64,000 nt of DNA from Rhodothermales bacterium (GTDB taxonomy: Bacteria > Bacteroidota > Rhodothermia > Rhodothermales > UBA10348). Shown piece by piece: positions 1-6,954 of this stretch. Numbering within the stretch: the first letter of the stretch is position 1; each line of letters begins with the position of its first letter. Under the pieces are notes generated by a model that saw nothing but the letters and a program-made list of their open reading frames with translations, was not told the DNA's origin and made no database searches. The stretch is taken from NCBI GenBank assembly GCA_028284865.1, contig JANQQV010000023.1:35584-99583 (forward strand), read 5' to 3'. A program made the translations under genes and the position numbers.

Positions 1-97
1 TCAAGTCGGCGAACGTCGTATGGAACGTCACGCCCTCGACCGTCATGATGCCCGTTGCCGACTCCGCCCAGTATGCCACACGGGGCCGATCAGTCAT
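1..97 (-). CDS. Partial unknown gene after ybbR
   Basis: On the minus strand an ATG at 97 opens a frame that runs off the left edge of the window, giving 32 residues that begin MTDRPRVAYWAESATG. It overlaps the end of the YbbR-like gene by 8 bases, the spacing expected for translational coupling in an operon. The fragment is too short to place in a family. No Shine-Dalgarno site stands out. That it is a real gene is inferred only from the overlap and the open frame. Confidence 0.35.
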   Translation of the reverse strand, partial: MTDRPRVAYWAESATGIMTVEGVTFHTTFADL

Positions 98-1070
98 CCT
101 CTCGCACTTCGTAGTACTTCAGGCTCTCAGGCTCGAATCGGGGGCTTCGAACCTCCAGGCCATCAGGAAGGTGAAGCATGGGGAATACGCGCCCCTGCGT
201 ATCCCTGACGATATCTGCGTAAGGGACGAACGCATAGAATTCTTCGGCCTCCTGCACTTGATCGTACTGGGACAGAGGTACCTGGTAGGTCACCTCAACC
301 ACGGCAGGCTCGAACGTGACTTCTACTCCAGCAGGTAGGCCAAGGGGACGGACCGGCACGATGCGACTCGATTCCGTGAATGCCTGGATGTCAGCCTTGA
401 CGATGACTTCTGAGATATCCATCTCGAGTAGTGGAGCCAGAGAGTCCGACAGGGCGATTGGGGCATGAAGCGAATCCCTCATGGCGCCAAGATTCCGTGA
501 TGTCGTGGGCCAGAAATCCAGACTCTCAACAATGGATCGCGCACCGGAGATCGTCACAGAATCAGGTTCGCTGTACACCCTGCCGAGCATCCGATATCCT
601 GGAGCAAAAGCCATGGTCACGCGAGGTTGAACAGGAACGCGACGTTCCACCCGGTCTTCTACCGCCAGCGAAACCGTTCGCGGTGTGACGGTCTGGATCG
701 ACACGTTTTTTGCGATTTCGGGTGCCGTGAGTCCCAGGTCAACTTCTCGGTCGGTGACATCGATGGGCATCGACGGGGGATTGTAAAACAGGCGCAGAAT
801 CTGGATGCCCTCCCCCTCCAACTGAACCCGTACGGTCTGAGGAGGGACAGCCGCCAGGGCTTTGTCCGCGGGCAGGTTCTGCAACTCCGTGGGGAAATCG
901 AGAACCTGGACGTAATTCTCCTGCATGCTGAATGCGAACCACAGAACACAGGAGGCGAGAATACACAATGAGATTACCCAGCCCTTTGCCTTGGCCGCAT
1001 CATCGTCGCGTCCGCGGTCCCTGGCAGGGCCGAAAAGCGACTGGATCCGGGCGAAGATGGGTTGGCTCAT
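90..1070 (-). CDS. YbbR-like membrane-anchored protein
   Basis: This 326-residue protein has a short cytoplasmic N-terminus, one membrane segment at about residues 29-50 (GWVISLCILASCVLWFAF) and a long extracytoplasmic part made of repeated beta-rich units of the YbbR type. Each unit holds a line resembling PQTVRVQLEGEG or PRTVSLAVEDRV. YbbR-domain proteins are anchored envelope proteins; in Firmicutes one (CdaR) controls the cyclic-di-AMP synthase, but no such cyclase is visible here, so that role is not claimed. It lies 60 bases downstream of the two shell-protein genes on the same strand and overlaps the next gene, so it may be cotranscribed with them. The family call is fairly sure and the function is not. 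Confidence 0.8.
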   Translation of the reverse strand: MSQPIFARIQSLFGPARDRGRDDDAAKAKGWVISLCILASCVLWFAFSMQENYVQVLDFPTELQNLPADKALAAVPPQTVRVQLEGEGIQILRLFYNPPSMPIDVTDREVDLGLTAPEIAKNVSIQTVTPRTVSLAVEDRVERRVPVQPRVTMAFAPGYRMLGRVYSEPDSVTISGARSIVESLDFWPTTSRNLGAMRDSLHAPIALSDSLAPLLEMDISEVIVKADIQAFTESSRIVPVRPLGLPAGVEVTFEPAVVEVTYQVPLSQYDQVQEAEEFYAFVPYADIVRDTQGRVFPMLHLPDGLEVRSPRFEPESLKYYEVREDD

Positions 1071-1130
1071 GGTGATCAGCCAGACTGGGAATGCAGGTAT
1101 TCAGGAAGTAGACCCCGCGTCTACCGTTCC

Positions 1131-1571
1131 TCATCTCCTACGCAGGGCATCAAGAAGCTGTTGCCGATTGGCACGGGCGATCTCTCTTCCCTTGATCGAC
1201 AGACCATCTTGCTCTCTGGCGTGGGCTCGCAACTGCCTTACTGTCATCGATTCGAGATCGGAAGAGGTGGATGACGCAACCACACGCGATTCTCCGGACT
1301 GCATGGCCCGCACCTCAGAAGCTGGTCGTGGAATGACATGCGAAGAAACCACGGTACCCACTTTCTCGGCAGCGGCGCGCCCCGCATCGACGGCGGACTG
1401 GACGGCAGCAGTATCTCCTTCGATGAGGATGGTGACGAGACCAGCGTCTGCCTTCTCCATCCCCAATAACGTGACGCGAGACGATTTCACCATGGCATCA
1501 GCGGCTTCAATGGCACCCACGAGTCCGCGGGCTTCTACCATTCCAAGCGCTTGTGTACCAGATGATGACAT
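1131..1571 (-). CDS. Microcompartment shell protein with SAP/Rho-N-like tail
   Basis: Residues 7-85 are a single BMC domain ([20 protein letters not shown] at the start, [10 protein letters not shown] at the end). It belongs to the hexamer-forming class that tiles the facets of bacterial microcompartments. Residues 86-105 are a flexible Ser/Ala-rich linker. Residues 106-144 form a basic helical segment ([14 protein letters not shown] ... [12 protein letters not shown]) that resembles SAP or Rho N-terminal helix-extension-helix motifs, which usually bind nucleic acid. Plain shell hexamers are about 95 residues, so the 146-residue length comes from this tail. EutK is a known precedent for a shell protein with a nucleic-acid-binding-like tail. 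The start at 1571 has a purine-rich GGGGGAG just upstream. The gene lies 101 bases after the other shell gene. The BMC domain is certain; the tail assignment is inference. Confidence 0.88.
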   Translation of the reverse strand: MSSSGTQALGMVEARGLVGAIEAADAMVKSSRVTLLGMEKADAGLVTILIEGDTAAVQSAVDAGRAAAEKVGTVVSSHVIPRPASEVRAMQSGESRVVASSTSSDLESMTVRQLRAHAREQDGLSIKGREIARANRQQLLDALRRR

Positions 1572-1672
1572 TGGGCTCCCCCAGACGTGGGGCTCATCCG
1601 AAGATTTGAAAGACTCGCCGACTCGCTAACAAACCAGCGATCGACGCGATGTCACGGCTTTTTTCAGCCGGA

Positions 1673-1963
1673 TCAGCTGCCTCCGTCGGGCAGGATCCCT
1701 TCAACATCCGAGTGCGGACGTGGGATCACATGGACAGAGACCAGCTCGCCGACGCGTTCTGCAGCTGCGGCGCCCGCATCGGTTGCAGCCTTGACGGCCC
1801 CTACGTCGCCGCGAACCATCACGGTGACGTATCCCCCTCCAATCTTCTCCTTGCCCATGAGCTGAACCCGGGCTGCCTTGACCATGGCATCAGCGGCTTC
1901 AATGGCGCCCACGAGTCCGCGGGTTTCCACCATTCCGAGTGCAATTCCGTAATCGTCTGACAT
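1673..1963 (-). CDS. Microcompartment shell protein, hexameric BMC domain
   Basis: This 96-residue protein is a textbook single-BMC-domain shell protein of the PduA/EutM/CcmK type. It has the N-terminal line [20 protein letters not shown], the central [21 protein letters not shown] and the C-terminal [11 protein letters not shown]. The length matches the family (90-105 residues). Such proteins assemble into hexamers with a small central pore and form the facets of a protein-walled organelle. It is the first gene of a run with the tailed paralog and the YbbR-like gene, transcribed away from the epimerase gene at 2127. No signature enzyme, pentamer vertex protein (BMC-P) or encapsulation-peptide enzyme is seen nearby, so the organelle's cargo must be encoded elsewhere or to the left. 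Confidence 0.92.
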   Translation of the reverse strand: MSDDYGIALGMVETRGLVGAIEAADAMVKAARVQLMGKEKIGGGYVTVMVRGDVGAVKAATDAGAAAAERVGELVSVHVIPRPHSDVEGILPDGGS

Positions 1964-2126
1964 TGCGCGTCACATTTGGATTTTTAAAGCGCCCGCAAAG
2001 GCGTGCGGAGCACGGCGGGAGACTCATCGAATATAGGTGGTGCTCCGCACGTTTGTCAAAGATTCCGCACCGTGGCTTCACATGGGATGAGTATACTTGC
2101 ACGCCCCCAAAACACCGTCTCGATCC

Positions 2127-3221
2127 ATGATCAAAGCAGCTCTCATCGCCGGCGCGCGGCCCAACTTCATCAAGATTGCGGCTCTGGAGTATGCATTTCG
2201 GACATCAGGCAAGTTCGAGAACCTGCTGATCCATACCGGGCAGCACTACGATGCCAAGATGAGTGACATCTTTTTTCGGCAATTGGGCATGCCAGAGCCG
2301 GATATGTACCTCGGGGTGGGTTCCGGGAGTCACGCGCCCCAGACGGCCCGTGTGATGACAGAGATCGAGCCGGTTTTCCAGGAGCACCAGCCTGATGTCG
2401 TGTTGGTCGTCGGTGATGTCAATTCGACCGTGGCCACTGCATTGACGGCGAAAAAACTGCATATCCCGCTCGTCCACGTGGAGGCCGGATTGCGTTCCTT
2501 CGACCGGTCCATGCCAGAAGAAATCAACCGCATGGCGACGGATGCCATTTCGGATTGGCTGTATGTGTCTGAACCTTCGGGAGAGAAACACTTGCTGGCC
2601 GAAGGTCAACCGGCTGATCGGATCATGTTTGCCGGGAATGTGATGATCGATTCGCTTCGACGGTTCGAGGATCAGGCACGTTCAACGGCTGAGCACGAAC
2701 GAAGAGGCCTGGAGGCGGGCAACTATTTCTTGATCACCGCCCACCGTCCCGCCATGGTGGATGTCCCGGATCGCCTGGCCGTATTCGCTGATGCGTTGCT
2801 GCGTCTGGCTGAGCAAGCACCCGTGGTCTTTCCAATCCACCCACGCACCGCGTCCCGACTGCAGGATCTCCCGATCGGTCGCCAGCTGATTGATCATGAA
2901 CGCGTCCACCTGACCGAGCCGATCGGCTATCTGGAGTTCATGTGCCTGATGATGCACGCCGGATTGATCGTCACCGACAGTGGCGGCATTCAGGAAGAAA
3001 CCACCGCGCTCCTTCAACCATGCGTCACCGTCCGACCCAACACCGAGCGTCCGGTGACCGTCGATGAAGGTACCAACATTCTCATGGACCTGGATGCTGA
3101 ACAGATTGCACAGGCCGGCGTGAAGGCGCTTTCTGGAAACTGGAAACAAGGCCGCATTCCCGAAAAATGGGACGGCAAGGCGTCAGACCGTATCGCTTCC
3201 CATCTGGCTGATCACCTCTAG
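2127..3221 (+). CDS. wecB: UDP-N-acetylglucosamine 2-epimerase (non-hydrolysing), copy 1
   Basis: The 364-residue product interconverts UDP-GlcNAc and UDP-ManNAc, supplying ManNAc-type sugars for surface polysaccharides in the cytoplasm. Family landmarks are GARPNFIKIAAL at the N-terminus, HTGQHYDAKMSDIFF, the acidic GDVNSTVATALTAKK region, HVEAGLRSFDRSMPEEINR and the nucleotide-binding DSGGIQEE near residue 290. The ATG at 2127 was chosen because the conserved Rossmann strand starts immediately there; an upstream in-frame start would add ten residues that do not look conserved. The gene converges with a glycosyltransferase gene, their ends overlapping by 4 bases. A second epimerase lies 1.2 kb away on the other strand. 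Confidence 0.9.
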   Translation: MIKAALIAGARPNFIKIAALEYAFRTSGKFENLLIHTGQHYDAKMSDIFFRQLGMPEPDMYLGVGSGSHAPQTARVMTEIEPVFQEHQPDVVLVVGDVNSTVATALTAKKLHIPLVHVEAGLRSFDRSMPEEINRMATDAISDWLYVSEPSGEKHLLAEGQPADRIMFAGNVMIDSLRRFEDQARSTAEHERRGLEAGNYFLITAHRPAMVDVPDRLAVFADALLRLAEQAPVVFPIHPRTASRLQDLPIGRQLIDHERVHLTEPIGYLEFMCLMMHAGLIVTDSGGIQEETTALLQPCVTVRPNTERPVTVDEGTNILMDLDAEQIAQAGVKALSGNWKQGRIPEKWDGKASDRIASHLADHL

Positions 3222-4438
3222 TCAGGCTCCGACAACAGCTCCCGATACGTATCGACGAGTGGAACGGCAGTAGCCTCCCAGTTCCACCGCTGTTCCACCG
3301 CCGTGCGTCCCTTGCGAATCATTGCCTCCCGGGCTGCAGGATCTGACACGATGCGGTTCACACTCGCCGCCAGTGACTCCGGGTTGCCCGACGTGTACAC
3401 CAGTCCATTGGATTCGAGCGTGACAATCCGCTCCAAGGGCTTGCAATTGGAGACCACACACGACAACCCGGCATGCATGTAGTGAAACAGCTTGTGCGGA
3501 ATGGTGTGATCGGTGTGCACGGTCTTGCGATGAGGGATCAAACCGATCGTCGCCGCCTCCATGTATCCCCGCACCGCTGATTGATCCTTCCAGCCGAGGA
3601 AATGCACGCTTTGGTCAACGCGCAGGTTTGACGTCAACGCCTCCAGCTCACCACGCACGGCACCGTCGCCGACCAGGACAAGTTTGGCGTCAGGATGATC
3701 GCGAAGAATCGCAGGCATGGCCCGGATCGGGTCCTCCAGACCGCGGTGGCGATCCATTCCTCCGGTGTAGAGCAAAATCGGGTCCCCAGCGGGCATGTCC
3801 TCAGGTGTTGAGGGCGACCAATCGTCGAATGAGGCCCGAAGGATGGTATTGGGTACCGTGGTCACATGATGAGCTTTACAGCCAGCCTCATTCATGCGCG
3901 ACCCGATCCGTTCGGCCATCTCGTCAATCACCACGATCAATCGATCGACATCACACGACCAGGCCAGCTCCAATTCTTCCCAGCGCTTCAGGTTGACCAC
4001 CCATTTGCCCGGGGCCGTGGTACTCCATTTGTAGTGCTTCAGAGCCTCGACCCAGTTTTCGTGCATGTCGCCGACGACGGGTACATCGAGTCGTTTTCCG
4101 GCACGCAGCGCAGCACCAAACAGGTACAAGTCGTGCGCGTGAAGCGCATCGATGGGACGATTTTTGTTTACCCGTCGGATAGGACCGTGCAGAATCCAAT
4201 CCATGAGGGGAAACGAAGCCGCCAACCCGCGCGCTTTGTTGCGGATCTGGCGCGAAACACGGGCCCGATGAACATGGATATGGTCGTCGAGCTGGAAGGA
4301 GGGTCGCGGATCCGGATCCAGCGCGATAATGGTAACCTCAAACCCGGCGTCCGCCAGCGTTCGTGCTTCGTTCTCAACACGCAAATCCGGCGGAAAAGCG
4401 TGGTCGAGCAGCATACATATGTGTGGACGGATAGGCAT
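3218..4438 (-). CDS. Glycosyltransferase, GT4-like
   Basis: This 406-residue protein has the two Rossmann-like halves of a GT-B glycosyltransferase. The N-terminal acceptor half begins ICMLLDHAFPPDLRVENEA and contains DALHAHDLYLFGAALRAG. The C-terminal donor half contains ILLYTGGMDRHRGLEDPIRA, LVLVGDGAVRGELEAL and HFLGWKDQSAVRGYMEAATIG, ending with PHKLFHYMHAGLSCVVSNC. These match the glycosyl transferase group 1 (GT4) family. It presumably transfers a nucleotide-activated sugar onto a lipid- or protein-linked glycan. It follows the second epimerase gene after 5 bases, so epimerase and transferase are probably made together and may use a ManNAc-derived sugar. The acceptor and sugar cannot be read from sequence. 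Confidence 0.87.
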   Translation of the reverse strand: MPIRPHICMLLDHAFPPDLRVENEARTLADAGFEVTIIALDPDPRPSFQLDDHIHVHRARVSRQIRNKARGLAASFPLMDWILHGPIRRVNKNRPIDALHAHDLYLFGAALRAGKRLDVPVVGDMHENWVEALKHYKWSTTAPGKWVVNLKRWEELELAWSCDVDRLIVVIDEMAERIGSRMNEAGCKAHHVTTVPNTILRASFDDWSPSTPEDMPAGDPILLYTGGMDRHRGLEDPIRAMPAILRDHPDAKLVLVGDGAVRGELEALTSNLRVDQSVHFLGWKDQSAVRGYMEAATIGLIPHRKTVHTDHTIPHKLFHYMHAGLSCVVSNCKPLERIVTLESNGLVYTSGNPESLAASVNRIVSDPAAREAMIRKGRTAVEQRWNWEATAVPLVDTYRELLSEPD

Positions 4439-4443
4439 CGGGA

Positions 4444-5529
4444 TCAGCCTGGGTGCGAATCGGTGCTCAGGCCTGCCAGAAGCGTGTCCGCGATGCAGGC
4501 GGAGGCCGTGGTTCCTTCCGGCGCTTCGCCGAAGGCCGGTGGTGCTCCGACGGGATCACTTGCCACGGCGTCCATGATGGCCTTCGGCGAAGCGCCGGCC
4601 AGGACGTTCCAGCCCCCTTCAAGGGTCTCTGTCCATTCCGTCTCGTCACGCAATGTGATGCATTGCTTGCCAAGCCAGACCGTCTCTTTCTGCAGGCCAC
4701 CTGAGTCTGTCAGCACCTTGCGACTGGACGATATCAGCGTGAGCATGGCGAGATAGGACACGGGCGGAATGATGTGGATCGAGGGTGAGAGACTCAAATC
4801 CGCTACTCGACCCTTGGTGCGAGGATGAAGAGGCAGAATAACCGGGGCATCCAGGTTACCCAACGTATCGAAAATGGCCCGGAGACGCCGAGGATCGTCG
4901 GTGTTTTCGGCCCGGTGCACGGTGGAGAGATAAAACTCGCCAGCGCCGAGTTCCGTCAATGCCGACAGGGGACTCTGCAAGGCTGCGCGTTCGGCAAAGA
5001 ACCGGGTCGCGTCCAACATGACATCACCATTCAGGACGACGCCGCGCGTCATGCCTTCCGATGCCAGGTGATCAACCGCGGTCTGGGTCGGGCAAAACAG
5101 CCAATCAGACAAACGATCCGTCACAATCCGATTGATTTCTTCCGGCATCGCTCTATTGAACGAACGCAGGCCCGCCTCCACATGAATGAGCGGGATCGAG
5201 GCCTTTGAGGCCACCATGGCTGCAGCCACAGTGGAATTCGTATCGCCGTAAACCATGACGGCATCGGGACGCACTCCGTCGTGGATCAGCTCCTCGAGAC
5301 CCGTCATCATCGCGCCCGTCTGTCGGGCATGCGATCCGGAGCCCACTTCCAGGTTGTGGGCCGGTGCGGGAATCCCCAGTTCGCCGAAAAAGACATCGCT
5401 CATGTCGGCATCGTAATGCTGGCCGGTATGGACCAGGATTTCACGAACGCCCGCTGCTGCAAGCGCGTGGGATACCACGGCTGCCTTGATGAATTGGGGG
5501 CGAGCGCCAACAACGGTCAAAATGGTCAT
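4444..5529 (-). CDS. UDP-N-acetylglucosamine 2-epimerase, copy 2
   Basis: A 361-residue paralog of the epimerase at 2127. It keeps GARPQFIKAAVV, HTGQHYDADMSDVFFGELG, YGDTNSTVAAAMVA, HVEAGLRSFNRAMPEEINR and TDSGGLQKETVWL, so it should be catalytically competent. It lies between two glycosyltransferase genes on the minus strand (15 bases after one and 5 before the other). This is the usual setting for a dedicated sugar-nucleotide supplier in a surface glycan cluster. The two epimerases differ clearly in the middle and C-terminal parts, so they are not a recent duplication. One may be specialised for another C2-epimerised sugar, as seen in the WbpI/WecB family, but this is not provable here. Confidence 0.89.
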   Translation of the reverse strand: MTILTVVGARPQFIKAAVVSHALAAAGVREILVHTGQHYDADMSDVFFGELGIPAPAHNLEVGSGSHARQTGAMMTGLEELIHDGVRPDAVMVYGDTNSTVAAAMVASKASIPLIHVEAGLRSFNRAMPEEINRIVTDRLSDWLFCPTQTAVDHLASEGMTRGVVLNGDVMLDATRFFAERAALQSPLSALTELGAGEFYLSTVHRAENTDDPRRLRAIFDTLGNLDAPVILPLHPRTKGRVADLSLSPSIHIIPPVSYLAMLTLISSSRKVLTDSGGLQKETVWLGKQCITLRDETEWTETLEGGWNVLAGASPKAIMDAVASDPVGAPPAFGEAPEGTTASACIADTLLAGLSTDSHPG

Positions 5530-5544
5530 AAACGATTGAACTGA

Positions 5545-6876
5545 CTAAGAATTGAGGTCATCAAGAATGCCTGCCAACGCGGCGGCTTGCGTGCGGCGAG
5601 AATACGGACCCAAGTCGTCATGAGTGGCGCCAATCACCGGTTGTCCTGCCTCCCAAGCCTGGTAATGGCGATCCAATTCCTCGGCAAGACCCGATTCATC
5701 TTCGTAGCTGTACAGCCTTCCCCCACCGCTGTCGCTCAGCAAACCATCTGCCTCGCCGCCAGGTTCACCAAGCGCAATCACAGGGCGAGTCGAAGCCAGA
5801 TACTCGTACACTTTGCCTGTGACGATGCCCGCCGACCCCATCACCCGATTGATGGGCAGGAGGAGCGCAGCGGCAGTCTTCATCCAGCTTACTGCCTCGG
5901 CATGCGGAACGTATCGAATACAAGTTACCCGCTCCGAAAGTCCTCTGCGTCCAATTTGCTCCAGAATCGTTGGATCTACGTTGCCAATGAACACGACCTG
6001 CAAACGGGGCCACCGAGAGGCGTTTTTATCGCGCTCCAGCACGTTCCACAGGGGCTCCGGGTCGCGAGCTGGTGAGAGATTACCCGTGTGGACCAGCAGG
6101 AATCGGTTCTTGAGCTCAGTGACTGCCTGGGAGGTTGACAAACGATTCTGATCCGAATCCAGCATATCGTCGGGGTCGAAACCGTTTCGGATCACCTCGA
6201 ATGGTGCTCCCACCGCGTCCGTCATATGCGCAGCCAGATCCTTGGTCACCGCGACCCGAGCATGCGCATGCTGCAATGCTCTATTGCGTAGCCGCTCGTC
6301 GCGACGTCTGGCCCAATTCCCTGCTGGAAGCATGGCTTGATACGCCGGGTCCGGCCAGGCATCCCGAAGATCAGCAACCCAGGGAATACCGGTCTCCCGT
6401 GAAAGCCTGTAGCCAACCAGGTGGGCAGAATGCGGAGGCCCAGTTGTGACGATCGCATCGTAGCCGGGACTTTCAGAGAGCCGACGGCCAGCCTTCACGG
6501 CAAATCGAGCCCAGCCCACGCGAGCATCCGGCAAGAAGACGTTGGCACGTATCCACCGGGCGAATCGCTCTTTCGTCGAGGTGTGATCTGCACCCAGAAA
6601 GCCCACACCCACCACATCCTGCTTGGACCGCCCCATCAGCCGGGCGTACATCGAGTATGGGTCCCAGGAATCGGTCCGCTCGACGTGCGTCTCTGCGGGC
6701 ACATCGGCTGCCATGGCTGGATCAAGATCGGGATAGGCGGCCTTTTCCGGATCCACCGTGAGTACGAGCGGCTCCCAGCCGGACTCAGGCAGGTACTTCA
6801 CCATCTTCAGTCCGCGCTGAACGCCGGACCCGCCTGAAGGCGGAAAGTAGTATGTGATGTAGAGGACCCGTTTCAA
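5545..6876 (-). CDS. Glycosyltransferase, GT4-like, TTG start
   Basis: The 443-residue product opens with the family motif YITYYFPPSGGSGVQR, a glycine-rich acceptor-side loop typical of a GT4-like group in Bacteroidetes and relatives. It continues with DAIVTTGPPHSAHLVGYRLS, WVADLRDAWPDPAYQAM and the donor-side VHTGNLSPARDPEPLWN and VFIGNVDP. VYEYLASTRPVIALGEPGGE near the end is the expected E-containing nucleotide-sugar site. The start codon is TTG at 6876: the conserved motif starts within ten residues of it and an in-frame stop lies just upstream. It probably begins the minus-strand glycan operon with the epimerase and the second transferase. Confidence 0.86.
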   Translation of the reverse strand: MKRVLYITYYFPPSGGSGVQRGLKMVKYLPESGWEPLVLTVDPEKAAYPDLDPAMAADVPAETHVERTDSWDPYSMYARLMGRSKQDVVGVGFLGADHTSTKERFARWIRANVFLPDARVGWARFAVKAGRRLSESPGYDAIVTTGPPHSAHLVGYRLSRETGIPWVADLRDAWPDPAYQAMLPAGNWARRRDERLRNRALQHAHARVAVTKDLAAHMTDAVGAPFEVIRNGFDPDDMLDSDQNRLSTSQAVTELKNRFLLVHTGNLSPARDPEPLWNVLERDKNASRWPRLQVVFIGNVDPTILEQIGRRGLSERVTCIRYVPHAEAVSWMKTAAALLLPINRVMGSAGIVTGKVYEYLASTRPVIALGEPGGEADGLLSDSGGGRLYSYEDESGLAEELDRHYQAWEAGQPVIGATHDDLGPYSRRTQAAALAGILDDLNS

Positions 6877-6954
6877 GATGCGTCAAGGTTCGACCCGCGA
6901 ACGATCGTGCCAAGGATGTACCATCGCAGTGCCATTCGGCCCATTCGAGGGCGG

